Source of the DNA: Isoetes taiwanensis
Lineage: Eukaryota > Streptophyta > Lycopodiopsida > Isoetales > Isoetaceae
Direction: 5' to 3'
Length of the DNA stretch: 64,000 nucleotides
NCBI GenBank assembly: GCA_021234155.1
Contig: JAJEKV010000073.1
Location: 124,001-188,000, forward strand
Under the pieces are notes generated by a model. That model ran no database searches. It saw only the letters and a list, made by a program, of their open reading frames with translations, and had not been told where the DNA came from. Made by a program: the position numbers and the translations under genes. This document shows positions 43,321 through 55,015 of this stretch, in pieces (the first letter of the stretch is position 1; each line of letters opens with the position of its first letter).

Positions 43321-43823
43321 ATGCAGTATGCCCGCTCTGCCTCTCGGACGTTGAGACTCTTGAGCATTGTCTCTTTGATTGTCCTGAGGTTCAACCAGCG
43401 TGGTCCTGGCTACAAGGTTTGTTTAACAGTACATTGGACTGCCGATGCATCCTTTTGGCGTCCTATCCCAACGCATGGCCTCCAGCTAAACAAAGGGCAT
43501 TTAATCTTGGTTCCGGTTGGCTCCTATGGTCGATATGGAGCGTCGCAGACACCACATCTTTCAGGGCATTTATTCATCTGCACACAGTGTTATTACAGTG
43601 GCCCAGAAAAAGATATTGACAGCCTACGAGTGTTCTTCCCTTGACTCAGAACTGGTGGAACGCATCTGGATTTAGTATCTTCGAATTGATTCTTATCATG
43701 AGTCTCCACAGGTTCGTGCTCCTGTGGCATCTCTGTGTGCTTACACAGTTAGATGAGACATGTAAATTTTATACTTTTTCTCTGATTAATAAACTTTTTG
43801 GCTTTCGTCCTTAAAAAAAAAAA
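43321..43823 (+). mobile_element. 5'-truncated LINE with target duplication and poly(A)
   Basis: ACAAGATGAAGATCAAT lies at 43304-43320 and again at 43824-43840 after a poly(A) of about 11-12 A, a 17-bp target duplication. The insert is about 503 bp and starts within the zf-RVT domain: CPLCLSDVETLEHCLFDCPE has the CxxC...HCLFxC pattern. The rest is ORF2's C-terminus (about 43321-43620) and a 3' UTR with AATAAA near 43789. Sequence differs clearly from the LINE at 30-42 kb, so another subfamily. A fresh-looking dead-on-arrival copy. Confidence 0.92.
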
Positions 43824-43984
43824 ACAAGATGAAGATCAATGGAAAAGACAATTCAAATATGTTTCGTCTTTGACAACTTCATTCCTGTAATGTATTTTCA
43901 CCCAATAAGGCTAGTTAGCATGAGGGTACAAGATCTATTATGTTTTTTGGACCTAGCATTGGTTAGTGATCCCATTATTGTCAG

Positions 43985-44040
43985 GGTTTTTCCTCAAAAA
44001 CCCGAAAGGGCGAGGTTTTTTAATCCCGGCCATAATGGTT
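43985..44040 (+). repeat. fragment of LINE 3' end, reversed
   Basis: CAGGGTTTTTCCTCAAAAAC, CCGAAAGGGCGAGG and TTTTTTAATCCCGG are the reverse complement of the block found at 58805-58850. It is therefore a piece of the (TATTC)n LINE 3' end in plus orientation, without its tail. Confidence 0.65.
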
Positions 44041-44104
44041 TCACTAGCTTGCTATCAGTATGTACTTGTTTTGGTTATCAAGGAGATGCCCATGAGCAGC
44101 ATAG

Positions 44105-45188
44105 CATTCAGCATTCTTGTCCATGTCTATCCGTAGTATTTCTAGAAATATGCTTCTATTGATAATTCTTTTAGTTGTACCTCATTTCTATATCCATTTC
44201 CATATGCAATGTGTTCCATACCTTAAGAAACAAATTATATTCCATACAGAAAAAGAAAAAAAGAAAAAGAAAAAAAGAAACTGAAACATTATCTTAATAC
44301 TAAGAACAAGAATACAGAAAGATAAAGTATCAGTATATCAGTCTATTAAGAGATCAAAGATCAGTACATTAGTCATTCCTTATAGTAGCTTGCCAACTAG
44401 GAGCTGACATTAAAGAACAAATCAAATACACAGAACCCTACTTGGCGAGCATGTTTTTTGGCAGCCAACTCAGAATTTTGCTCTAATAAGTTCTCTAGAT
44501 CTAGCTTCTCTAATTGACTGGGGTTTCAGGTACCTTTAAAAGTCCTTTGTTTGGACTTGTTTTGTCCTGCCATGAATTTTGGAATCTGAGTATACATCTC
44601 ATTGACAGTTGACATACAGACGAATTCTTTTTCTTTGACACTGAAAAACGAAAATGTCTATGCAATGCATGTTAAAATGTGAATATAATGCATGTTACCT
44701 TAAGTCCAGCATGTTAACAAGGACATCATGTCTTTCCTGAGAGGATGCGTCCCCTTCTTGCTCTGGATTTATAAAGCCTGATTAGTAACTCACGTATAAT
44801 ATATGAAATGACAAAGAAAAGATACCTAAGTTTGGTAGTTGTATTGAAGCATGTTCTTCTTGGCGACTTCCTCCATAACCTTGCTCCTTATGAACATCTG
44901 TTGTAAATAATGTTTATGCTTGAAGGGATTGTTTTTCAGAAATCCAGGATGATGGCGTCTCATCTTTTCTAGTACCCTTCTCAAATGACTCACATGTTCT
45001 TCCATAGACTTACTGTAGATTTAACATTAAAACGAGGAAAGTTAGGGGGCATAAAAAGTCTTTCCAAAAAAAGAACAAGTCTTGTCCGAGTAAATAGTAT
45101 ATCAGGTCATTTTTTTAGCTCATCTAGTTAGGCCAGAATCAAATGTCATGTAACATGGTTTTTTATTGCAATCTATTTTTTCTTGCTA
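44105..45188. other. intergenic DNA; partial duplicate at its start
   Basis: 44107-44152 repeats text at 42837-42870 (CAGCATTCTTGTCCA...CCGTAGTATTTCTAGAAATA). That is the sequence next to the right LTR-like repeat, perhaps a pre-insertion duplicate. The rest is AT-rich, with no gene. Confidence 0.5.
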
Positions 45189-48100
45189 TGCTTGCCATTC
45201 TAATACCAACATCATCAAGGCTCTAGTACAAGAAAAGCTTTATCTGGAAAAAAAAAGGAGTGTACTTAAGAAACACCCATGATCAAATTCTATCTCCAGG
45301 CTTCTCAAACGAGCTCCTTTGGCTGGCTCCCTATATTCAACTTTGCATGCAAAAATAGTAGTTGCAATGCTTTTTATACATGCGTAATAAAAAAAACATT
45401 GAAGAAGGAAATGGGATATTTTGATGGTTCTATAGCTGCCTTTTAATTATATGCTAGAAGTTTCAACAATGAAGCATTCAAATACGTAAGCTTGCCCAGC
45501 TATGCCTTTGAAAAAATAGAAAAGGGCACATAATTACATGTTTGACAAATCTTCAAGGCACTTAAAATGTATCCTCGTGGCTTTTGGCAAATGTATGGAA
45601 AATGCTATGTATTATGGTTTTACTTCCATTTCACAAGCACATGAATTGGATGCTAAAATTCTCATTTTGTATGCTACATTTTGATGGTAATGTAGCTACT
45701 TTGAATTAGGTGCTATAAGGTTTAACAATGACGCACTCAAATGCATAAGCTTGCCTAGTATCAAGCATTGAGATATGCGCAAAGTGATACATGACTACAT
45801 GTTTCACAATCTTTCAAGACACATAAAACGTATTTTCCTCATGGCTTTTGGCAAGGTATAAAGAAAATGTTATGTGTAATTTACTATTCTCACTATGGCT
45901 TTTGTAAGCACATGAGTTGGATGCTAGAATTCTCACTTTGTTTATATTATACAAGAAATTTATCGTGGCGGCCAAGGCCGCCGCGAAGATTTATCTTCTT
46001 CTAAATCCATTAGGGGGGAATTTGTGTCAACATGGAACCAAGTGAAAACCATCTTTAAGCGGATGTCTAGCCATGATGTTTTGCCCTCATATTGAAGAAA
46101 ATAGTGTTATTTCAAGTCTCGAAAATAAGGTTCAAATTTTGACTCACTTTGCGAGCATGAGTTAAACGTGTGTTTTAGAATTAAACATTTAAATAAATCC
46201 TCATCAATTAAGGAAAAATGTCATTTTAACATTGAAGTATTGAAGCTAAATGATTATGATCTAAAAGGATCTCTATTTGATCACGAATTGCATTAAGAGC
46301 AGGAGGCTATTAATGGAGAATGATCTATGCCTATTCACTACTCCATTTAGTAAGACCTTGCTAAGGCCATTCTTGATGAATCTACACCATTAGAGTTCCA
46401 GAATCTTCATGATGGGGTATTTTTGCAATTTTCACGTGTTGGTCCAATATTGGAGTCAAATTGCTCGATCAATTTACAATAAAAACCCCATGTTTCCTTC
46501 AGAACCAAACCACTTAATTGATCCTTGAGCTTCTCTGCATTAGGTGTATTAGATTGCTTCTAGTCTCACCCAGAAACCCATGTTACTGATCCATTTGTGG
46601 CTATTAGTAGTGGCTTAATTAGTCAAACAACTTAAAAATACATTCATTATTCCACACCGACCCATCTAAAGAAAACCATACATACAACGTAGCAAATGAT
46701 GCAATGCACCATAGAAGAGGTTAACCGAATAGGGCTAAAAGAGGGACCAATTCATACTCATAGGATAGTTGAGGAATTTGCGCAGGCCAACACTGAACCA
46801 TGTAGCCATTATACATGTCTCATTGCAAGTCATTTGCACAAGTTTAAACTGTGCATTATCCAAGAACAACCCAAATTTTGCCATGCAAATTCTTCTAAAC
46901 TAGCTAGTGGAGGAGCTCTCTTCATCTCTTTGCTTCTAGGCCTCATCTTATTCCTTGGGTTCTTGTTCTTTGCTTTCTGCAATATGGCTTCCATCTCCTT
47001 GTCCACAAAATTAAGATTTTTCTTTCTCTTATCCTTTTAGCAGTTGTCTGCCGATGTTGCTCATTTTCTAGCTCTTCTTTGTACTGCTTCTACTGCACTC
47101 ATGATCTGCACATAATAATAATAAAAAAAGGGTAAGAAAAATAAAAATACATGACTAGTAATGCCCAAGTCATATCATGTGAAATAGTTAAGCCATAGCA
47201 TGAAACTTGCATAACAAAATAGTTACAAATCGTAGAGGGACAACCCGCTCTAAATGGTAGCAAGAACATTGTTTATACATCATTTGGCTCAGAAGGCTTG
47301 TCTTTCACGATGGTGTGACTGCAAAATGAGCAACTATAGAAGAATTTACGTTGCATTTTACCTTGTCCATCCTCTACCTATCTAGAACCATTCTAAATAA
47401 GTTTACTTGCCTCAACTTTAATTATACCAATTAAGGTACATAACAAAACCAGCCACCTCAACTACAGCCTCAAATATTCCGTTTTTCATTGTAGAGTTAG
47501 CACTGTTATAATCAATAGGATGGCCAAACTTTTCCAAAGTACATTACAATAAAGTTTCCAGTGTTTGAAATATCTAAAGAAGTAATAACCACAACGCAGA
47601 AAGACCATACAACTGTGCCATTCTTACCCTGCAAAGACAGACTAACCTGCGCTGTGAGTAAAAGGGTCGTATTTTCCTCAATATGGGTTACTTCTGTTTG
47701 CAAACCACACAGGAACTCCCCAAACATTTCTAGCTCCAAAAACTAAGCTTAAATAGAAATCATTACTTGTGCTTGAAAATCGAAAAGAGGCAAGGGTAAA
47801 TGTATTGTTATGAAAGCAGAGGATATCATCTATGGGTTTTGGTTGGCTGTAAAAATTGGTTCGTGATTTTCAAGCATATGCAACACCTTGTAAATTTGCA
47901 TTATTGCACAAGCATCCTGTAAATCTGCCACATCTCAACCTTCAATTCCAAAAGCACAAATCAGCCATACCCCAGCCTTTATTTTCAATAACACAAAATC
48001 CAGAATGGAAAAGAAAAGAAAAAGAACAGAGGAAAGGGATGCCATAGCTATACCTTGGGTGATTTGACGTTTCCTTTGGTGCCAAAATCCCAAATTATAA

Positions 48101-49075
48101 GCTGGAACTTGCTTGTAGAGAAAGAAAGGTATGAAATTATATGACGCCGTGTCTATCAATCTATTTTTTCTTGTTAAAAATTTTCAAAATAGCGTGAAAG
48201 GAGTATGTGTCAAATCTAGGGCTGTCCATAGCCCAGAAATATTAGCTTCCTAATTTGTGTGAACTAAAATCACGCAGCCTTATATAAGGAACTATAAGCA
48301 CAAGAGACTAGATTTTGATGAGTGTATACGTTTTAAATTGGCCCCTCATGTAAAAGGTGTTTTGCAAGGCAAAAATGTATCTAAGTAACCAATGACACTA
48401 TCTGGATTGGCAAATGGGAAATGAACGACACTCACTTCTTGGATATTTCATAAATGAATATCAAGATTACATAAGTTAGAGGTTGATTTGTGAAATATGT
48501 CATTCTTTTTTCATACACCACCACTTTCCTCATTGTCATTTATGTTGTGCATTTCTTGATTGTTAGGGCTCAATTTGTGCATCACATAAAGGCTATCAAC
48601 AATTTAAATGTGTCTTGTATTATGATGTGATGTCAAAGCATCGTGACTAGTCCAGCATAGAAGAGGAGGAAGAAGAAGAGCATACATCCTATGAATAGAA
48701 TTTTGGAATTATTAAACAACTGCACAAACTATGTGAAAAAATCAATGATTCATTCAACATATTTATGTATACAACAATGAGGAGGCTGCCCCTTGTAGAC
48801 TTGGTTTCACTCAAAAGTTCTAATGTCTTTAGTTGTAAGGCTCACACAAGGCCTTCACAAAAATTAGTCCAACATAGAAAATAGAGGAAAATAAAGGTGT
48901 ATATAGAAATGGTGCAATTAGACAGGTATTATGTTAATTAGGTAGGTATTATTTTGATTAGATAGATAATATTTTAATGTTCACGGAGACCACATGTTGA
49001 TTTTAATGTTCACGGAGACCACATGTTGACAAGTTTTGTAGCTCCCCAATTAGTTGCAACAAGTTTTGCAGCTCC
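45189..49075. repeat. dispersed repeat copy 2, split by one insertion
   Basis: 45189-45949 and 48409-49075 together match copy 1 (see 21961-27445). Block 48409-48660 runs continuously where copy 1 has two insertions. Within 48990-49030 a roughly 31-bp unit (TTTTAATGTTCACGGAGACC plus ACATGTTGA) is duplicated in tandem. Internal near-repeats (GCACATGAATTGGATGCTA at about 45640 and 45908) show older duplication in the family. Confidence 0.8.
45950..48408. mobile_element. 2.5-kb insertion with CACTA-like left end
   Basis: Left edge reads TATACAAGAAATTTATCG then the hairpin GGCGGCCAAGGCCGCC (45967-45982). CACTA/EnSpm transposons begin CACTACAAGAAA and often carry such GC-rich subterminal hairpins; here the first bases differ. 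I could not find a matching inverted end near 48408. An open frame at 46696-47040 (114 codons, with a hydrophobic ISLLLGLILFLGFLFFAF segment) is unrecognised. No transposase domain is visible, so if CACTA-like it is non-autonomous. Confidence 0.4.
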
Positions 49076-49630
49076 CAAGTTAGAAAGGAGAAATTTTTTC
49101 CAGCTGGAAATTTTGGCGAGAAATTTCTTGCTGATCTGGTAGGTCACAAGCGGCATCATCTGACGAAATTTTAGTTATCTTGAAATTTTTTCTTCCTTTT
49201 TGTTGGGAGGATCCTTGATGCCAGAGTTCTTGCAGGCCGATTGTAATTAGGGCCGTAGGGTGTAGATTTCACTTGTAGAAGATGAGCACTGCCATCGCTA
49301 TGATTTTTGTGAAGATTTTTTAGCATTTGCAAAGTTTTTATCGAGTTTAGGATTTCTGACGAGTTTTTGGCGCGTTTTGAAGGATTTTGAACTGTTTTGA
49401 CGAGTCTAAACAACTTAGTTGTTGTCGTGCACCGTTATTTACGTAAGAAACTTCCATTTTTGTGTTTTTGTATTTTTATTTTGTGATTTTTCTGTCCTTA
49501 CTCTCTTTTCATGCAGGTCTGCTTTATAATCAAGGAAGGAGCCAGGTTTGAGGTTTGGATCCAAGAATATTTAAGAAAAATGACTGCCAAACGGTCTTTC
49601 TTAGTGATTTTATTTGTATTTTTTTTCGTA
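49076..49630. other. upstream region of the recombinase gene
   Basis: T-rich, no convincing exon. TTTTCATGCAG at 49506-49516 could be an acceptor leading into the open text before the ATG at 49631. Confidence 0.35.
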
Positions 49631-51930
49631 TGGATGTGTCTTTGAGTAGCTTGGAGCCATCCTTTGCTCCTAACATCACACAAGAATTGCATGCAAGTGG
49701 TACATCAGCTGCTGTTGCAGTGGATTTGAGGGACAATGGCATGAATATTACTAGAGAGGTGCATGCAGATGCACCAACAGTTGATGTTGGAGGTGATGAA
49801 GTATAGGACAGTCTTTCACGTCTTGTTGGAGCTGATGTAGTGGATGATAGTCTTTGGCAGAATATTGATGGGTTGCTAAATCAGTTTCAAGATCAAGAAC
49901 TCAATAACTTTGCGGCAGAGATCCAGAATGCTGACTGGTTTCATTAAGATTAGCTTGGTGATGATCAAGTGGAAAGAGATGACTTCTTTGCACTAGATCC
50001 TGCTCTTGTTAAGGAAGCAGAAGGAGGAGGCAGAGATGCTTCGAAGAGCTTAACCAATTGGGCTAGTAAGCAGTTTGATAGCTGAAGGAAAGCATTCAAT
50101 CTTGATTGCAACATTGCTATTGAAGATATACCTGTGTTGGAGCTTTCAGATATGTTGATAAAGTTCATGCTATAAGTGAAGAAGGAAAACAAGAAAGTCT
50201 ATCCATCTGGAAGATACACATTTGTAATTTTTTTTGTTTAATTTTTTCGAACTATTGATTGTTTTGTAGTTTTAATATTAATGTGTTATATCGGATGTTT
50301 GGGAGAATCTTGAGGAAAAAACAAGAGGTTAGAATAGGTATGACAGGTATTGAGGAGAGACCATTTAATCAGATGTCTTTAAAAAAAGTGGTAGCTATTA
50401 GGAGATCCAGACTGCTCGGGGTTAAAGGCAAAAAGAAAAAAACACCAGTTAGACATTTTAGTGTTGAAAATGAATTCTTGCAAATGTTGATCATCAAGTC
50501 TCTCATCCTAGAGGCGTTAGCGGTTGTGCTTTTATATCTGCAACAGGTTTGGCACTAGAGCATCTAAGGAACTCTGGAACTTAAAAATTTATCAATTTTG
50601 TGTGCAAACTAGTGAAAGTGGTGAATTTGTTAAGTATGACGAAGCACGTAGCAAGAACCACTAGCCTTCTGCCACATGTTTCGAGGATCATCATTTTAGA
50701 GATCTGGTAATGATAAGACGGATGGCACACTATTTCTGACTGGCAATTGATAACTTCTGCTCAAATGTGAGTTTGTATTTTAGTTATTTATTTAATTATT
50801 TGTTTGATTTCTGTGTTTGTTTAATTGTTTGTTGTATTTAGGTTTCGTTCCATAAACAACAAGTTGGAAAGAATCAGGTAGCAAAGTGGCTGAAAGTTAT
50901 GGGTGACACAGTGAATGCTGAAATATGTAATAAGTCGGGCCGAGTTACATTGGTTACAAGATTCGCATTGGCTGGAGTATCTGCTGAAGTTGGTATGCAA
51001 GTTCCTGGTCATAACACGTATGAGGATATCAGAAGTAAGATTTTAGCTTCTTCTTTTTTTTATTTATCGTTTCATTCTTAAGTCATTTTTTAAGTCTTGC
51101 TTATTGTTTATTTCTATTTAATATAGGCATGACAGAAGCAAGGAGGTGCAGGTGGACGCTACTATGGATATTCTCTCAAGGTCTGTTAACGATAATTGGA
51201 AGTTTTGCGTGTACAGCGATGTTCTTGGCGAGCAAATGAGCGAGAAGAGGAAAATTCTATTCGATGTCCAATATGATCGGTCTACAAATTGTCTTGTTGC
51301 TTCTGATCAGGTAATTTTTATTCCATTTTATTTAGACATGTATTTAAAATCAATGTTTAATGCTTTAGCAGGTTCTCGTGCCATCTTCAAGTGGCGTTGC
51401 CACAAATTGTCCAGCTGCTAATAATTGTCATATTAATGAGGTAATTAGTTTATTTTTTATGCTCTTTCATTTTTTGGTAGCAGTTAGTTATTTTTGTATT
51501 TTTATAGGTCGAATCTACACATGGTATTAAACGAAAGAAGATGACGTGTGATGATGCTCCTAAGAAAGTGGTAAGAAATTGTTTTTCAATTTATTTAGTT
51601 TCATTGAATTAATTTTTGTTTCTTGCTTTGTAATTGTTTGCGTGATTATTTTGCATGTCCTTTGATTGGTGAATAGTGACTCTATTCTTAGAGTTATATC
51701 AGCACATACTTTACTTGGAGAGGAGAACATGCGTTTGGATCAATATTATCTTGATTTCATTGATTACAATGTTGTTGACGAATAACGTCTGGCCCTATTG
51801 CTAGGAAGGCACTACAAGGTGGAAGTTTTAATGTGACTAAGGGTAACACGGTGACAAACACAGGTGGTCATAATTTCGTTGGAGCTAGTTTTTCTGGTTG
51901 TATCTTTATCACTTGGAGCTAGTTTTTCTG
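49631..51930 (+). pseudogene. Crypton/DUF3504-type tyrosine recombinase gene, decayed, with introns
   Basis: Exon 1 (from ATG 49631) ends with LTNWASKQFDS, RKAFNLDCNIAIEDIPVLEL, SDMLIKFML and KKVYPSG: the DUF3504 N-terminal 'W-F--W----L-DFL-EV-K-G--Y-P' block. Exon 2 (from about 50267) has LYRMFGRILRK, then FGTRASKELWNL with the box I Arg (50557-50559) and KYDEARSKNH. Exon 3 (50842-51033) has VSFHKQQVGKNQVAKWLKVM, NKSGRVTLVTR (box II, with Lys for His) and GHNTYE (box III). The nucleophile position in the next exon reads His (51128-51130) instead of Tyr. Introns 50767-50841, 51311-51371 and 51441-51507 are 61-75 bp with GT-AG ends; the C-terminal exons continue to about 51930. At least five early stops and some indels make it a pseudogene. 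Confidence 0.8.
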
Positions 51931-52235
51931 GTTGTATCTTTATCACTTCCTGCAAGTGTTAGTGATGTCTTGAAGAACCTGTGCAGCTTGTAATTTTCTG
52001 ATGCAACTCTATATCACAGGAACTTTGATCACTGGATCAGTTATGAAACTGTGATCTAAAACTTTGATATGAAACTCTGATCAAAATTTGAAACTTTGTA
52101 TTGCAACTTTGGTCACTGGATCAGTGATATAAAAGTCTGATATGAAACTCGTAATCATCACTGATATGAAATTGGAAGCTGTCATAATCATCACTGATAT
52201 GAAATTGGAAGCTGTTGAAATTTAAACTGTGTATG
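51883..52235. repeat. short tandem duplications after the recombinase gene
   Basis: TGGAGCTAGTTTTTCTGGTT plus 14 bp is repeated in tandem at 51883-51950. ATCATCACTGATATGAAATT plus GGAAGCTGT occurs at about 52152 and 52184. GATATGAAACTCTGAT-like phrases are scattered between them. Non-coding. Confidence 0.75.
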
Positions 52236-53173
52236 AAATTTAAACTGTGTTGATTTTAGACTTGAAATAAACAAACAATCACCTTGAAAGATCAAGGTGA
52301 CTAAAATTTTGTTCCAAACAATTGCACGTATTCGTAAATTTGTATGAACTAGTGGACTATGCAGCAACAACGAAAAGTGTTTCAGTGTATCTCCCCACAA
52401 AAGGGGAAAAAAAAAAAGAATTCTGACATGAATCGTCCAAAGTATAAAGGACGCTAGCAGCCTCACTGCTAATTTGCAGCATAATTGGCAGCTCCTATCT
52501 AATAGGAGTCAGGTTTCAACCCCGCTAATCCAACAACAAGCGGCAACCCCTGCAACTTGCAAGTTATCTAGCATAACCATAGGAAAACATAGCCCACACT
52601 TTCTTTCCATATCTTTGAACATGCCATATTAAGTCAAAAGTGCAGCAATACATGTTTGCTAAATTGGAAGTGTGATTCTCAGTGCGAAATAATGTAAGCA
52701 AGATTAGAATGTTTACAGCAGAGACTGAGCTTCAACATTTATCCCATATATGATAATCATTTACGGATCACATCAAATGCTGGTGATTTATCAATTAGCG
52801 GTAGCCAGATTAAGCATAAAACACATATGAAAATACTGCCACAGTACCATGAAAACAAAGATCTGGCTACTGTGTTCTCCTTTCTGGAAAAGACTACTTT
52901 GTTATAGACGGAATTTATACCCGCCCTAAAAAAGAGAGACCAGAAAAGCTCATATTCTTCCATCAATGTAGACTGAGCAGGTTACAAATCTGTCAACAGT
53001 AACATCTAATATGGTTCTAATTACAGCACAATCAATGTCAAAGAAAAGGCTCTTGTAACAGAGAAAAACTTTTTGTCCTCCTATGAGGAATAAGAAATGC
53101 TCTTTTACCCAGTTGCCAATCAATCACAAAACTTCATCTTAATTTGAGGGGACGAGCATCAACTTGCTCGCAA
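52236..53173. other. intergenic DNA and 3' flank of the Yip1 gene
   Basis: No frame of note. The part next to 53173 should hold the 3' UTR of the minus-strand Yip1 gene. Its length and polyadenylation site were not determined. Confidence 0.5.
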
Positions 53174-53953
53174 TTAAAACAGCACCAGGAGTGCAAAAGC
53201 AGAGTATATCATGATACATGGATATGCCACAAGGTATCTGTGCTCTTCAGCATGGGGGGCAAGCACGACAAGTAAACTCAAGCATGCCCGTGTACACCAT
53301 CCGACGAAAATAAAAGTGAGAATTAACATAGAAGCTCCTCTAGAAGGAATAAAAATGGCAAGTGCAGACAACATGATCATTGGAATCATGCAGTAGCCTA
53401 CCAGGCTACAACATCTGTAAAGATCTAGACTCCCATTTGTGCCAGCCAAGAGGTTGAAGACAACATACAGAAATATGGAAGCCACAAGTCCCCATCCCAA
53501 AATCACACCAAAATTCAGCTTCCCAGCCAGAAGCTGGCACAAGCCAAAGACCATACAAAACAAGAAGGGCCCTGATAAGTCAGCATCTTCATGAAGATCT
53601 GGGTTTGTTCTCAATGGATTAAGAACAGCAAGACGAGATGGATTAATACCCAATTCTTCTAACAGAGGAGCTTCGTCTTCAAATGACCCATAGTTTGCAC
53701 CGCCAAATCCAGTACTAGTAGAAGGAGGGGGTATAGAAGTAGATCCAATGTCAAAAGAAAAAAACGGAAGACCGGCACCAGCAGGGCCAGAAAATGATGG
53801 TGCAGTAGATGCCGGAATCGGGGAAGGCCTCATTGGCTGCTGCTGTGCAAAATGGGGAGGCACAGATGCAGGTCCAGTTACTCGTCTTGCCTGAGGACCT
53901 GCTTTGTTCTGATTTTCATAAAATGAAACTGAAATATCTTCCCTGCCTGCCAT
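53174..53953 (-). CDS. Yip1-family membrane protein (YIPF5/YIP1-like)
   Basis: Complete 259-codon frame from ATG 53953 to the stop at 53174-53176, without interruption. Residues 1-90 are a cytosolic Pro/Ser/Gly-rich tail. FEDEAPLLEELGI (91-103) and DLSGP (125-129) are Yip1-domain signatures, and GYCMIP (186-191) matches the conserved G-Y motif. Five hydrophobic helices lie near 128-143, 148-169, 181-202, 208-231 and 240-259, the last ending at the C-terminus as usual. Yip1 proteins bind Rab GTPases and act in ER-to-Golgi vesicle transport. Length is normal. The single-exon coding region deserves note because plant relatives commonly have introns, which leaves a retrogene possible. Confidence 0.93.
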   Translation of the reverse strand: MAGREDISVSFYENQNKAGPQARRVTGPASVPPHFAQQQPMRPSPIPASTAPSFSGPAGAGLPFFSFDIGSTSIPPPSTSTGFGGANYGSFEDEAPLLEELGINPSRLAVLNPLRTNPDLHEDADLSGPFLFCMVFGLCQLLAGKLNFGVILGWGLVASIFLYVVFNLLAGTNGSLDLYRCCSLVGYCMIPMIMLSALAIFIPSRGASMLILTFIFVGWCTRACLSLLVVLAPHAEEHRYLVAYPCIMIYSAFALLVLF

Positions 53954-54300
53954 TGCTAAGCGAATTAAAAATATTTCACTACTAACCTCTGTTCTCCTGT
54001 AAGGTGTTTGATCTCCTCAGGCTCAAGACCGATCTGCAAGCATCTGTGCCTCCATCCGCTAGGGCTGTCACTTCTTGAAGACCTAAAAAAAGAGTCGACG
54101 GAAAAGGGGAAAAGTTAAATGATCTCAATTTCGGCCGTCAGATTAAATCGTACAAAAGAGCTGGGATTGGTATATACTCGTGCATACCATCTCACTATAA
54201 ACCACCACCAAAGATTAGGGTATGGTCGCCTTCTTCGCGCATATACCCGCTATCGCTCACCCCCCTCCCTTTGAACATATGTTGCAGGCCGTTAAAATAA
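53954..54300 (-). promoter_or_regulatory. 5' leader and promoter region of the Yip1 gene
   Basis: On the minus strand, a CTCTTTTTTTAG acceptor-like sequence (about 54081-54092) precedes GTCTTCAAGAAG, so a 5'-UTR intron is possible. A TTTATAG (minus, near 54197-54203) could serve as TATA box. Neither is proven. Confidence 0.35.
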
Positions 54301-55015
54301 AAGATCAAGGGCTAAGATTTGATGTTATGATAACAGGGCCTATCCACCACGGTTTATGGGCCCATCCCCCACTATTTATGGGTCCTCACTAAAAGTGTCA
54401 CAACTTCTCTTTCACATCTCTGTTTGGCATATGGACACGTGCATTTGAAAGCTATTTGAAAGGGCTTTCTAATGATGTAAATATCTCCCACGTTTGCCTC
54501 TTAAATCTCTTGAAAAACCTCCAAGAAGTGGATGGAAATCCCCTGCGCGCTAGGAAGGGGACCCGCCTCACGGAGGGGGCCATTAGACCCCTCCTCTTCC
54601 GCCTACTCTAACTTTTTGTAGATATGTCAGAATCAGGCCATTTTTTTTTTTATTGGAAACGCAAACACATTAGGTATCCAAAAAGTATATTTTTAACCAA
54701 TTTTGACTTTGACCGTGCCTCCATTTTTTAGTTTGCCTCTTAAGTGCGCGAAACATGGCGACCATACCCTACAGTACCTAAACGTAAAGTTTGTGTAGTT
54801 TCCATTCAATGTTGAAATTTGACGATTTTTGAAAGATAGGCAAAATAATTTTATGCATTTCACATTTCACATGATAGGAAATTCTCAAATTCTAACCTTT
54901 CGACAAAAATTCAAAATGACAGACTCCAATTCAATTTTTTAATAAAAAAATATAGAACAAATATACATTTGCATTATTTGCATTAGAACTCAAAAAAAAA
55001 AAATACATAAAAAGG
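54301..55015. other. intergenic DNA, no gene seen
   Basis: No frame or repeat that I recognise. Confidence 0.5.

Noticed and set aside
45950-48408. Helitron for the 2.5-kb insertion
   Set aside because: No TC...CTRR ends, no insertion between A and T that could be shown, and no Rep/helicase text; the CACTA-like edge fits better though not well.
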